A stretch of 64,000 nt of DNA from Pyricularia pennisetigena (lineage: Eukaryota; Ascomycota; Sordariomycetes; Magnaporthales; Pyriculariaceae), in NCBI RefSeq assembly GCF_004337985.1, contig NC_043744.1, positions 5,903,189-5,967,188 of the forward strand, given 5' to 3'. The translations under genes were made by a program, and so were the position numbers. Below, piece after piece: positions 44,632-56,700 of this stretch (positions within the stretch are counted from its first letter, which is position 1; each line of letters opens with the position of its first letter). The notes below the pieces were generated by a model, which had not been told where the DNA came from, made no database searches, and worked only from the letters and a program-made list of their open reading frames with translations.

Positions 44632-45278
44632 TGTGAACGTGGCTAGCGCAGGGCTAATTATATTAGCTACCCTGCATTATCTTATAACGGCTAGCACGGG
44701 CTACTTTTATTAACTACCCTGCATCGAATAGATAAACAAATAACAAATAAAACGTATACGCGTTTATTATACACATAAAGCTTTATATATCACGTCTTTG
44801 TTCATAGTTTCAACAACACAACAAATACGTCATATATAATTTAGCTCAGTGGTATGATGCACGTACCATAATCTATATCATATATACGTTGTTAAAGTGC
44901 GTGGGTTCGAATCCCGTTGTGGTCGCAGATTTTCTGCGCATGTATAAGCACAATAGGCCGTTGGGCTCAATAGGTCGGCAGGTCAGTCACATGAATAAGG
45001 CAAAATCATGTGACGTGACCCCGCATTCCGGACATCCGGATCGAAGATCTGAACCTACGGATTCGAACACGTTATTCATAACTTAGCCTTAGATTTATCA
45101 CCTTCATACCTTCATCGATTCAACGATTCAACGAATCGATTGTGTAACAACAATATATTATCTCTATTACCCGCTAGCAGACGGTTATCAGCCATTTCAA
45201 CGTTCCATCAGCCTTATACGTGATCCACTTTTCCCCGCGTTCAAGGTTAAGCTTATTCTATCTCGTAACCTCCTCACA
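44632..45278 (+). mobile_element. Solo LTR, family beta, nested in Copia A gag
   Basis: It begins TGTGAACGTGGCTAG and ends CTCCTCACA (647 bp), flanked by TTAAT (44627-44631) and ATAAT (45279-45283). Comparison with the uninterrupted gag of copy B (near 47968) shows the empty site ATTAAT, so the flanks are a 5-bp duplication with one later change. No internal domain remains, so it is a solo LTR left by recombination. Confidence 0.82.
44835..44930 (+). other. tRNA-like segment with A- and B-box inside the LTR
   Basis: TAGCTCAGTGG (44842-44852) fits the polymerase III A box and GGTTCGAATCC (44904-44914) the B box, at a spacing suited to an intron-bearing tRNA. The GGG/CCC T-arm pairs, but the 5' acceptor side does not pair with GTGGTCG on the 3' side. 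It is tRNA-derived, not a functional tRNA gene. Confidence 0.55.
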
Positions 45279-46165
45279 ATAATTGCTCATATTCCAGTAA
45301 AATATAGCCAATTTTAGGGTTGAGAATGAATTCCGCCGCTTTTATAACCTTAAAATTTATTATCAACGCCTATTTCCACAAATCGTAGTTGCTAACCCTT
45401 ACTAATTTACAATTTTCGGGGAAAATAATACCCGTTTCGATAATTCTTTACCTATTCCGTCATTTAAAATTAAAATACCGGGTGGATTAGGGGTTGCGGT
45501 AATGGGTTTAGCTACAGAATTGCCAGTTAGATAAATGGAATTACCGCTTTTTAGGGTTCATAGGGCGGTAAATTGTTAAATTGTCTTTTAAAATTAATTT
45601 ATTTGCGTAATTAACGCTTTTAATTGCAGGTTTTGGGCCTGTAATTTAGCAGTTAAAACTTCGTTTAAGCTGGGTTTAGGCCCTTTATTTGTTGGAATTG
45701 GGCCTGGAAAACCCGATATAGGGCTGTTTTCCATTGTCGGGTAACCTGAATTATATTTGCAATTCGCTAATTTATAACTATAATTGACTAATTCAATCGT
45801 TTAAGGGTAAATAAATACCCTATAAAATTTAGGATTTGCTATACCGTTTGCCTTTCAAAGGGTATAGGCCTATAATTGCTAATTACAGGGCTTATTACTA
45901 TTTTTAATGGTCGAAATCCATTAAAATACAGGGTTAGAATCCCTAAAATCCGCAATTAATAGGTGCCCTGGTATTTGTACCAATCCAAATGCACGTAACG
46001 AATTCAATTCGTCAAATGGGTGCAGGGTAATTTGCAGGGTATTGTGCAGGGTAACGTGCAGATATCGTACAGGGTAACGTGCAAATATTATATGGAGTAG
46101 CGTGCAGATATTGTGTAAGGTAGCGAACCAATTAACATAATTCCGTTAGTGGGTTTATGGGTTAT

Positions 46166-46732
46166 TGTTAATTATATGCGTTATTTAGCATGTAATGGGT
46201 CCACTCTTATTTATATATAAGCCACAATAGATAGTGCCGAAATGGGGCTGTTGGGGCTGTCGGATTTTCCGTTATATTTTATATATTGCAGGACTTGCGA
46301 TTTAAAGTCAGCCAATGGGATTTCACCCTGTATTGGGTTTAACACCCACCCTACACTTACGAGTCAGCTACCCTATACCGGGTTGAAAATTCCACCAAAT
46401 TATCAAATTAGTGCGAACCCAAAAATGGTTTGTATTAAAATGAAGGTGTTTTTTCAACAACGCATAGAAAATAACTTCTCGGAAAATCGTGTGCGGCACC
46501 GGAACCTTTTGCGGGGTGCGGACCCGCATTTCGATTTCGGGGAGTATACAAGGTAGATAAAGCAGAATTTCCCCCATTAATAAATTAAATTTATTAATCC
46601 TAAAATTAGTAAACCATTTTAGTGAATTTAATACATTTAAACCCTGTAATTATAGGTTTTTATATCGTAATTAGCACCACGTCGTACCTAGGCTAATATT
46701 TAAACCCCAGTCAGCAGCCCATATTATTAACA
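46166..46732 (+). repeat. 5' LTR of Copia B (family alpha)
   Basis: 567 bp, TG...CA ends, same landmarks as the 3' LTR (GGGGCTGTTGGGGCTGTCGG, TCGTGTGCGGCACCGGAAC). The two LTRs differ at many transition sites, so age cannot be read simply from their divergence. Confidence 0.88.
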
Positions 46733-48844
46733 AATTGAAAACCTGCAAAAGTCCTAGTTTGTGCATTAAAATGTATTTTAAATCGTTGGAAAACCTGAAG
46801 TTTAGGTTTTATTTTGGTTATTGTCGCATTTTTACAGCACGTATATTGACGAAAATATTGCTATTTTTGTGCCAAATTGTTGGTTTTAGGCGTTAATTTA
46901 ACACTTAACCCCCTGTATTTACAGTGGGGATCGCTAAAAATCAACGTTCGATTTAGGCCTTTTTAGGTACTGCAACGATCGTTTGCATTGCAAATCTAAA
47001 ATTTTTAATGTGGTTTTTATGGATCGTGTACGCTATTGTAATTGGTTCAAATTTTTAGTAGGGTTTACGCTAACGAGTTAGGGCCAAAAACCCTTGTATT
47101 CGTTCGCTAATAGCCCACTAAGTCCTAATGCGTTTAATGAGGTTTATAATAGTTTACAAACCCATTAGTGGAGTTACGTTAATGGTTCATTACCCTGCAC
47201 AATACCCTGCAGTTTACCCTGCACCCATTTAACGAATTGAATTTGTTACGTGCACCTGGATTGGTACAAATACCAGGGCACCCATTAATTGCGGATTTCA
47301 GGGATTCCAACCCTGTATTTTAATGGACTTTAACCATTGAAAATAGCAATAAACCCTGTAACTGGGAATTACAGGCCTATACCCGTTAAAAGGCAAACGG
47401 TATAGCAAGTCCTAGCTTTAATAAGGTATTTATAAGCCCTTAAACGATTAGGTTAATTAATTATAGTTATGAATTAGCGAATTGCAATTATAATTCGGGC
47501 TACCCTATAATGGGAACTAGCCGTATATCGGGCCTTCCAGGCCCAATTCCAACAAATAGGGGACTTATACCAAACCTAAACGAAGTTTTAACCGCTAAAT
47601 TACAGGCCCAAAACGTGCAATTAAAAGCGTTAATTACGCAAATAGATTAATTTTAATGCACAATTTAACAGTTAATTACCCCGTTAACCCTGAAAAACGG
47701 TAATTCCACTAATTGTAATAGTAATTCGGAAAGTAAACCCGCTACCGCACCCCCTGATCCACCTGGTAATTTAATTTTAAATGACGGGATAGGTAAATAA
47801 TTATCGAAACGGGTATTTTCTTTCCCCGAAAAGTGTAAATTAGTAGGGGTTAGCCATTAGCATTTGTGGAAATAGGCGTTAATAATGATTCTAAAATTAT
47901 AAGAGCAGCGGAATTTATTTCCAACCCTGATATTGGCTATACATTGCCGGAAGATAAACAATTAATCGTATTATTATTTATAAAAAACAGTTTAACCTAA
48001 AAACCTTTGAAATCTATTATATGGTATTTAACCCCGAAACGGCTTCTACAATTTTAGGAAATAGCTATTCCCTTGCACCCGAAATTAGTCGAAACTAACT
48101 ATATCGGGAATTTTACGTTTTAAACTTTTCGAAATTTAAAAGATTAATACCTGAATTTAACAGCCGTTTTAAGTTACTGGTAACTAAATTAGCTAATACC
48201 AACGTGCGAATTAACCCCATAAACGTACGAAATTAATATTTACGGGCCCTGGAGGAGATATTCCCTATTTGGACCGAACGCCAACGCAATACCCAACGGG
48301 CCCTGCAAGTAATAGGCCAAAATTCGGAAAAATTAAATTTGCAATATTTTATAAGGGACCTTATATCCGAAAATTCGATTTTAAGCTTTATAACGGCTAA
48401 AGTTGTTAATTATAAGTTCGAAGATAAGAAACTGGGTAAAAAAACGCTAAAAAAAGCCCTAAAAAGGAACATAATGGGCAGAAAAACACCTTTAAATTAC
48501 GAAAAAAAAGTAAAAACTTTAATTCGGATTTTGTTTTTGCAAAAAATACTAAATCCTTTTCCAGCGAATTAACCGTTGGAACGTCCATAATTTCCATGGA
48601 TTTCGAACTATTTACGGGTTCGATTCCAGGTAACGCTAACGAAAGCGCAACGTATAACGCCCTGGAACAGGAGGTTAATTCCGCTATTAGCGGAATTATA
48701 AAATTACGTTCGGATTCGGATTCGGAAACCGATACCGGTAAAACGCTAAAATTATAGGTTTTAACAGCTAATTTCAAAGTTAAAACGAAGTTTGGACGCG
48801 GCGTAAAAGGGACTTTTAAACTATGGAGGTTAAATTACCCTGTT

Positions 48845-49537
48845 TTGTACGATACAGGTAATACGCACCATATTTTTGCAAATAAACAATTTTTTACCGA
48901 TTATACCCCCGGTCTTACAGTCGAAATCGGTACAGGAGGTGGCCCTATTAGACCTGTAAATACCGGAATTGTAAAAATACCGGTCCGTTACGGCCAAAAA
49001 GCTGACGGATTTAGAAAAATTACGTTAAATAACGTTTTATATATCCTTTCGTTTGAATTAAATATCGTTAATAGTTTTATACATTATAATACAGGTGGCG
49101 TATTATTAAAAAATACCCTATACGATAAGGATTGCAAGGTATGGGGACGTTTAAATATCGTTAAATACTCGTTTTATTTAAAGGTTAAAAGGTGCGATAT
49201 CCTTGTTCAAAATAACGTTATTTCGAATTACGCCTGTATAATAAAGAAATATAATACCGTTTTTAATATGGTTTTACGGGGGGTGATAAAGGGTTACGTA
49301 ACCCCGCTGGAAATAAAACTAAATAATATAAACCCCGAAAATTACGAGGATTATAGAATTTACACCGATTCGGAACCGGAAAAAAATACGGTAACGGAAA
49401 AGCTAAATCCCGAACAAAATAAGGAAATAGCCGTAAATTCACCTGTAACGCAGAAATTTAGCGGTAAAAACCCTAAAAATCTACGTGAAACTGGGCCCCG
49501 TAGGCCCGGCACACCGTTAGGTGACCTTTTTATATAG
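48845..49537 (+). pseudogene. Copia B protease region, longest surviving ORF
   Basis: A 230-codon open stretch beginning MYDTGNTHHIFANKQFFTDY, whose D-T-G is the retroviral-type aspartic protease site. It continues through GTGGGPIRPVNTGIV and a charged linker rich in Glu/Asn/Lys, ending GPRRPGTPLGDLFI. Upstream gag and downstream integrase are in other frames or interrupted by stops, so it is a relic. Confidence 0.8.
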
Positions 49538-51189
49538 TTTAATATAAAAGGGATTATTTCCGGAAAAAGGGGGTTTCCCATATAAGAAATCCGTTGTTAA
49601 AACCTCCTTTATTATCGGATTTAAAGCAGGCCCCTGTAAATTATTTTTTTTTAAACCTAAAACGGATTACGGACTGTTGGTTAACCCCTGAAAAAAACGG
49701 AATTACAGGTAATTGTGACGCAATCCAGGCCCAAAAAACCCTGTTATGGCACAGGCGACTGGGGTATATAGGGTTATTATTGCTAAAAAAACCGTTAAAA
49801 TTATAAAAAGTTTATTTAAATTCGATAAAATTAGGGCAATTACCTGTATTATTTGTATTAAAGCCATTCTTGTTAGGCGTACAAATAAGGTCGCACTCCC
49901 TACACCCCCTAATATTTTCGATTTTATAAAAGGTAATATAGTGACTTTTAAACCTAATTTTTACAATAAAAACCCGTATTTTTGTTATTAGTGGACCGAA
50001 AATCACGTTTTCGGTGGTTTATCCTATTAAAAATTAAAACCGGACCTATGGTTTTAATGGCCATTAAAGGCTTTTTTAGGGCTTGAAAGGCTACGTACGG
50101 GCGCCACCCTTTAAATTTTCACTTCGATGGGGGGTACGAGGTTAATATAAATTTTCAAAATTGGTTTATAAGCAAAAGTGTTAATTTTAGCATTTCGAAT
50201 CCTTATAACTACGGTTAAAACGGGTTAACGGAACGGTCCGTTAAAGTTATTTTGGATAGGTTTCGGTTTACCATTATAACGGCGGGTTTACCACTATATT
50301 TATAGTGTTATTTACTATTTGCCGTGGTTAATTTAATTAACCGTATAGCGGTAATTAATAGGGATTTAATACTTTACGAGGAATTTTATTCCGAATTTTA
50401 ACCCGGATTACCGTATAAGCCCAGTTCAGGGTATTTTCGGGTTATTGGTATTATATACCAGGTTATTTTACCGTTGGAAAAACGCCAAAAATTTAATAAA
50501 TTGGTTCCCCGCACCGAAACGGTGAAACTTTTAGCCCATTTATCAAATTTTACAGCGTTGGTTTACGCACCCGCTAAACGGGCCGTATATAAAACCTTTA
50601 CCGTAAAAATTATAAAAGGTATAACCGTTGAAAATTTGGCTATTCCGGGGGAAACGCTACAAATTTTAAAAGGGGAAAATACAAATTTAAAAGGGGATTT
50701 TAATTTTGAATTTAAAAACGAAATGAATAGCGTTCCAGCGGATAATTATCCCCTAAAAAACCCTGAAAATATAGGGCATTTACCACTGGTTACAGGGCAT
50801 TTAAACCCTGAAAATATAGTGCCCGCCAGGTTTGTATAACCTACTGTTCGCCCCCCAGAGCTTATAACTGTAGCGGTACCTAATCCAGTATTTAAAATAA
50901 CGGAAATTCCGGTGTTTTCAGCATTTAAAATATAGAATATGGAGTTAAATTCGCAGTTCGAAAACCTAGATTTAATGGATATAAACTACGTGCATTATTT
51001 TTGTTTTTAAACCAAGAACAAATAAAGAAAAAGCCTATTAAAGACGGTGAACCAAATAGTTACCAACAGGTTTCAAATAGTTTTGAAAATACTAAATAGT
51101 TAGCTGCTTTAGCGTTTGAATTCAATTAGATCGTTATTGCAAAAACCTTCGGTTTTATCCCTAAAATTAAAGCACCTACAGGACGTAAA

Positions 51190-52700
51190 CTCGTTTTTAC
51201 CCGGCCGGTATTTAAATTAAAAAAGGATGGAAATAATAAGTTTATAAAATATAAAATTAGGTTTATTATTAGGGGTTTTTTATACGTTAAAGGCCTAAAT
51301 CATATCGAACCTTTTGTTAATATTAGTTTACTACTTACCTGGCGTATATTATTAGCTATAGCCAATGCATAAAATTGGGAAATAAAACAAATCGATTTTA
51401 TCGGTGCGTTTTTAAATAGTGATTCTACCGACGAAAATATATATTTGCGAATTCCAAACGGTTTTAACGAATAGGCAAAAAATTGTAACCCTGCCACCGC
51501 TAAAACTTTAGTGGAAATGGGTTATAACCCGAAAAAATTGCAGGTTATATAGTTGGAAAAGGCGTTATATGGTTTGAAACAGGGTCCAAAGAAATTATAA
51601 AACAAATTTAAAACCCTATTTTTTAAAAAAGGTTTTAAACTATTAATTTCTGATCCCGTTCTTTTTTATAACGTTAAATCCAAACATTTTATCGTTACCT
51701 TTGTAGACGATTGCCTGCTAATAGGTCCTAAATTGCAATATATTTAGGATTTAAAAACCCGTTTTCATAAGGTATACGCGTTGGAAAACAGGGGCTCTGC
51801 AGCCTATTTTTTAGGCGTTTGAATTATAAAGGATAGGTTTAAACGCCTATTTTGGCTCCATTAAAATCAATATATAAAGGAAATATTAACAACGTTCGGA
51901 TTAGCTAATTGCAAATTTATATTTATTCCCTTATAACCGGGTGTGCTAAAATATAATGGGGGTAAACCCGTAAATGCGTTGGAAGTTAAATTATTACAAC
52001 ATATTATCGGCACCTTTATATATTTAATGCTGTTAACGCGCCCGGATATCGGTTTTGCGGTTTAATGGTTTTCACGTTTTTTAATAAAAGCTATTACAAT
52101 CCATTTAACGGCAGCTAAAAACCTACTACGTTATTTAGCGGGAATTAAATCCTTATTTATTTGTTACGGAAATAAAATATTTAAAGCCGAATTACCACCC
52201 AATTTATTAATAGGGGGTTTTAAAAGCTTAAAATTACTGGGTTTTAGTAATAACGATTTTGCCGGGGCTAAGGAAAATTTAAAATCTATTTACGGATGTT
52301 TGTATACCTTATTTGGGGGCCTTATAGCGTGGAAATGCAAAAAAGCTAATATTATAGTTTTAAACACTCCAAAAGCCGAAACCGATACCTTAACGGAAGC
52401 CCTGCGTAAAGCATAATGGTTTAAAAGATTATTTATAGAGATTAAACTACCTTTAAAAGGCCCTATTGCAATATTTGGAAATAATACAGGCTTTATAACT
52501 AACGCACATAACCCTACGCACCATTAACGTATTGAATATACGTTATTAAAATTTCATTACGTACGGGAGTTAATTATAAAAGGATTAGTAACTTTAAAAT
52601 ACCTGGAGTCCAAAAAAATACCCGCTAATGGCCTAATAAAACCCCTAACGCTTCCAATTTATAAAGTTTTTTTAAAGTTTATAGGGTTTAAACCCCTAAA
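51190..52700 (+). pseudogene. Copia B reverse transcriptase and RNase H, interrupted by stops
   Basis: Readable blocks in order: KQIDFIGAFLNSD (near 51388), IYLRIPNGFNE, KALYGLKQGPKK, FVTFVDDCLLIGP-like sequence with FVDD at 51710-51721 (catalytic Asp pair kept), AYFLGV, then RNase H pieces AKENLKSIYGCLYTL, KAETDTLTEALRKA and IEYTLLKFHYVRELI. Stops occur at positions where Trp or Gln codons are conserved, as RIP predicts. Upstream integrase (49740-50450) is equally broken, with RRTNKVALPTPPNIFDF readable. Confidence 0.88.
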
Positions 52701-53254
52701 AATTTAGTTTTTACCTACTGAATTTTAGGGCATTTAATTAATTCGCTAACTAATTACCCATTACATTTCCTTTGTTTGCAAATATTGGATCTTTGTTAGA
52801 CCAATACCGGCCGTATTACCCGGATTTATCCTGCACAGGTTAATTAATAAGCAATTTATACCGACCTTATACCAGAAGTTGAATTAGAATTGAAAAAGCT
52901 CGTTATTTGGGCGATTTACGCATTCGAAATACCCTATATAATATGCCTAACTTGGACTGTTACCAACGAACAACCAAATTAGCTACCTGGTTTAATAGTT
53001 AATTCCGTGGGTCAATATTATGTAAGTCGGGGGTTCGAATCCGGGGGTTGTCATAATTTGGGGGTTTTTTCCAATTCGGGGGTTCGTCCATTTCGGGGGT
53101 TATAGGTCGGTACAAAGGGCTTAATCATCCAGGGGGTTTATATCGGGAATTCGAATTGGGTTGGGACACAAGGGGGATCCTTTTTTTTAAGGTTTTATTT
53201 TTTTTATATATTTGTCTTTTCCGACTTCATATAAATAGTAGCAAAAAAAGGGGG

Positions 53255-53796
53255 TGTTAATTATATGCGTTATTTAGCATATAATGGATCCACTTTTATT
53301 TGTATATAAGCTTTAGTAAATAGTGCCGAAATGGGGCTGTTGGGGCTGTCGGATTTTCTATTATATTTTGTATATTGCAGGAATTGCGATTTAAAATGTT
53401 AGCGAATGGGGTTTAACACCCACCCTGCACCTACGAGTTAGCTACCCTGTACCGGGTTGAAATTTTCACCAAATTAGCAAATTATTGCGAACCCAGAAAT
53501 GGTTTGTATGGAAATAAAGGTGTTTTTTTAACAACGCATACAAAATAATTTTTCGGAAAGTCGTGTGCGGCACCGGAACGCTTTCTGGCGTGCGGACCCC
53601 CACTTCGATGTCGGAGAGTATGTAAGGGAAATAAAGTAAAATTTCCCCCACCAATAAATTAAATTTATCAATCCAAAAATTAGTGAACAATATAGTGCAT
53701 TTAAACCCTGTAATTACAGGTTTTTACAACGCAACTAGCACCACGCCGCACTTAGGCTAATGCCTAACCCCCTGTTAGCAACCCATATTGTTAACA
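53255..53796 (+). repeat. 3' LTR of Copia B (family alpha)
   Basis: 542 bp, starting TGTTAATTATATGCG after the polypurine tract and ending TTGTTAACA. It is slightly shorter than the 5' LTR through small internal deletions near the middle. Confidence 0.88.
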
Positions 53797-53814
53797 GCAC
53801 GGTAATAACGTTTA

Positions 53815-54010
53815 CAATAAAGGCAGAATTATACGTATTAACGAAAGCGGTAAAAGAAATTATGGTTTTAAAACGGATTTTTAAAAAAATATAGCTGAAT
53901 TTGGGCCAGTTTTGGAATTTATATGGCGATAATAACTAAACGATTCGCCTAATCGTTAATAAAAGATTTCGCATTAATACCAGTTTGCGCCATATAAATA
54001 TATAAAATAT
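53815..54010 (+). pseudogene. Copia RNase H fragment from another copy
   Basis: Directly after copy B the plus strand reads AELYVLTKAVKEIMVLKRIF and YGDNN-stop-TIRLIVN, the A-E-Y/L...A-x-K-E...L-x-R-x-F and D-N-x-x-x-I blocks of Copia RNase H. It may belong to a different Copia family into which copy B inserted. It is too short to assign. Confidence 0.65.
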
Positions 54011-54229
54011 ATACTTTAAACAGGAATACTTAAAAAAAAAGTTTCCACGTTACCTATTTTAAAGCAAAATTTATATTTGCAAACGGATTTATTAAATCGC
54101 TATCGATCCCCGAACTCGAGCATTTTAGGGCATTTTTAAACCTTTATAACGTTTAACAAAATTTTAAAAGGAGTTCGGAAATACGGTAAGGAGTACAGCA
54201 TTAGATAACGCGTATTAAACCTGTATATA

Positions 54230-54460
54230 CAACTTTGTGTAAAATTTAAAATCGAAACGCTTTTATATTGTTGCCAATTTTAGCGATAACAAAACCAAAA
54301 TTTCAGGGATTGGATCACGTATATATACAAACGTCCACACTACATTCGCTTTGTAATATCGGTTTGTATAATTTTTTGATTAAAACGATTGGTAAAATTG
54401 TACTGTTTTTATATTTTTTATATTATTTAGTAAAATACAAATGGTAAAAAAAACGTTAAA
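54230..54460 (-). mobile_element. Fragment of the 1.9-kb TIR element family
   Basis: The reverse complement matches the internal subunit of the elements at 25150 and 27893: ACGTTTG...ATATACGT...ATCC..TCCCTGAAATTTTGG, then AAAATTGG and TTTCGATT. No termini are present. Confidence 0.55.
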
Positions 54461-56640
54461 TAACAATTATATATAATAATAGATTACTAATGCTACATTA
54501 GAGCTTTTCTCAAATTTGTAAACAATTGGGCGAAAAAAATAACCATAAAAAATAACGAATATATAAAACAACGAATATTTAAGGCCGAAACCCATTTAAA
54601 GAAAAACCTAATGGCCGGCGCCAGCGCCGCCAAAAAATAATATAAAATAAATACCCGTAATGGGTTAACCGTTAAAAATTGCACCCACCACCGCCGGTAC
54701 GTTACCTATAATAACTAACCCCGATCCTATTTGGGTATTACGAAATAGCGCCTCCCTTACGCTTTACGGCGTAAAAGAAATATTAAAAACCTTTTTTACG
54801 GGTTTTGGCGAAGGAATATTTTTCGTTTAAAAAATTACCAATTTTTTCGCTTGGGATTCGGTCCAATCTAGGAAATAATACGTAATTACGTTCCGAAAAA
54901 ATTGGATTTTTTTAACGGGGGTACGCGGTAATATAAAAACGCCTGGTTTAAATCGCGCGCGGCGCATTTCAAAAATCCCTTAATTGGAAAAAGAAACAGG
55001 TATACCCGTTTCGGTAATTCCCGCAACGCGGTAAGCGCGTTTTTCGAATACGGGAACATACGCCGGGTTAATTAACGTATAAACCGGTCGTAATTCCGGA
55101 TAAAACGTTTTCGTATACCCGAAATATAATACCGGGCGATTCATAAAATCGTTTGGGCGTATATAATAGGGGCGAGAACGACGTAATTATACTACGTACG
55201 TTAATTCGCGATATTTATAAATAAAGGTTTTAAAATAAGGGAAATATTTACGAAACGGACGGGGCGGTCGTCGCTATTTTTTTCTTTTTTATCCTCCTTT
55301 TTTTCCTCGGTTTTTTTTTTCCTTTTTTTACATTTTTCGGTTTTTATACATATAATTAATATTACCCCACGTTTTTAAATACGGTTTGGGAATAATTTAC
55401 GGTATTTTTAACGCCGTGTGCGCCTTTAATACGCCCGGAAACGGTTTTAAAAACGGCGGTTTAAATAAACGCGGGGGCGGGTACGATAATAATAGGGGTA
55501 ATAACGGGGGTAGGGGCGGATTCGGTAAATTTTTCCGTAATAACCGGGGGCGCAACGGGGGCGGGAACGGTAGGGGGCGCAGCGGACGCGGGCGTAAAAT
55601 CGGTAAAATTTTTAATTATTGGTATTTCGGTAATAATTTCCTCGGTTTGCGTTTCGTAAATTACCGTTTTAGCGGGGATAACGGCGGGGGTTACGTCGGT
55701 AACCGTAAAAAGGGCGCCGGTAACGGCGGTAAAAAAAGTTTTGTATTTTACCGTTAATTTAACGTTATAAAACCGGTGGTAAAATAAATTATATCCGTTG
55801 GTTTTCAGTTTTTTATTAGGAAAATTGAAAAACGCGTTACAGTTGCAACGTTTCGGCGGCGTTAATTCGTTTATATATATATAGGGTACGCGTTAAATAT
55901 ATGATACGTTCGGAAATTCGCCAAAACGTAGGTAAAAATTTACTATTGTACGCGCTTTTCGGCGCGACCAAATCGATTCCCGTTAATAAAAATAATAAAA
56001 ATGTTATATTATACCCGTTAACCAGCGTCCAACCGTTATTTAGCGCATACCGCGGTTTACGCGCCGCGCAACCCGCCAAATAAACGAAAAAAACCTATTT
56101 TTATTATTACTATTATTATTATTATTGTTAATATTAATATCGACGTTAACAGGCGCGCAAATCGTTAAACGTAAAATACATGGCGTAGGCGATTATTTAC
56201 GAACTGGGTATTTGGACGTAAAATAAAATTTAAAATTAAAATTCGGATGTAAAAAAACGAACGAAATATATATTCGCCGTACATTTACCAATTTTATTAC
56301 CAATTACTATCGCTATTTATATAATAAGGGGTATAATATTACGGATTCGTCGCTATTAAAAAAGGTTTACCGTTTGCGTTAAATATAATAGGAAACGTTA
56401 AAAATTGGTAAAACCCGTTTGCGGTGCGCGTTACACCGTTGCCGTTTATTACTATTATAAATTTCCTTTGTTTACGTAAATAAATATATACAAATATTGG
56501 CCGTAAAAGTTATATATAATTATATAAATAGTTGATTTTGCTTATTTACGCAAAGTTGATTGGGGGGTGTGTTATAGTAGATAGATTTTGGCATTATATG
56601 ACCAGAGGAGCTTAGTCAGCGTTGTGCTTACTATAAAAGC
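54461..56640. other. RIP-degraded retroelement-like region with Gly/Arg/Asn-rich ORF
   Basis: No intact gene. A plus-strand open stretch at 55386-55757 has no ATG start and encodes a Gly/Asn/Arg-rich low-complexity sequence (GRNGGGNGRGRSGRGRK) like the Gly-rich stretch before the zinc knuckle of some Copia gag proteins, but no CCHC knuckle can be read. CpG is plentiful and CpA scarce, again as RIP leaves it. I take it as a decayed gag region, with low confidence. Confidence 0.4.
56098..56126. repeat. (TTA)n microsatellite
   Basis: About ten TTA/ATT trinucleotides with one ACT interruption. Confidence 0.8.
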
Positions 56641-56700
56641 GCTGCCACGCTCGTTAGCCTAGATAGCGCACCTTACCTGAATACATGGCTCTCCTACCAT

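Larger units (their letters stand above)
38751..46165 (-). mobile_element. Copia retrotransposon A (5'-truncated, minus strand)
   Basis: Its 3' LTR is 38751-39316 (566 bp; on the minus strand TATTAATTATATGCG...TTAATCA), preceded on that strand by the polypurine tract AAAAAAGGGGG. Going right come RNase H (about 39900-40500), reverse transcriptase (40500-41300), integrase (42300-42900), protease/gag (43586-46000). The order and many phrases match copy B. The catalytic FVDD of the reverse transcriptase reads FVND here (near 40870), a G-to-A change. The 5' LTR and about 430 bases of leader are missing: the element stops where copy B's 5' LTR begins. A family-beta solo LTR is inserted at 44632. 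Stops are frequent, so it is inactive. Confidence 0.85.
46166..53796 (+). mobile_element. Copia retrotransposon B (full-length, RIP-inactivated)
   Basis: The 5' LTR is 46166-46732 (TGTTAATTATATGCG...ATTATTAACA) and the 3' LTR 53255-53796 (TGTTAATT...TTGTTAACA), with the polypurine tract AAAAAAAGGGGG just before the 3' LTR. In order on the plus strand: leader, broken gag (about 47470-48800), aspartic protease, pre-integrase zinc region (LLWHRRLGYIGL, near 49740), integrase, reverse transcriptase and RNase H. Protease-integrase-RT-RNase H is the Copia order. Expected 5-bp flanks differ (GTTAT and GCACG), so the insertion has been rearranged or its left flank replaced. The internal region, 6.5 kb, is the complement in reverse of copy A. 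Confidence 0.9.
23179..56600. other. AT-rich, RIP-like transposon block
   Basis: Base composition drops sharply at about 23.2 kb and recovers at about 56.6 kb. CpA/TpG are scarce, TpA is abundant, and recognisable transposon proteins are full of TAG/TAA where CAG, CAA or TGG is expected (for example FNE-stop-AKN and QVI-stop-LEKALYGLKQ in the Copia copy). That is the mutation pattern of repeat-induced point mutation in ascomycetes. Nested elements are listed separately. Parts without an entry (23.2-25.1, 30.0-30.3 kb and similar) show only AT-rich sequence. Confidence 0.9.

Noticed and set aside
44835..44930. Functional tRNA gene
   Set aside because: A and B boxes are present, but the acceptor stem cannot pair and the D-arm is broken. 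It is part of a repeated LTR.
35480..45278. The family-beta LTRs at 35480 and 44632 as the two ends of one retrotransposon
   Set aside because: They are in opposite orientation, and the second has its own 5-bp duplication inside Copia A gag, so it is an independent solo LTR.
55386..55757. 123-codon Gly/Arg-rich ORF as a gene
   Set aside because: It has no ATG start and lies in RIP-altered DNA. Kept only as part of a degraded region.
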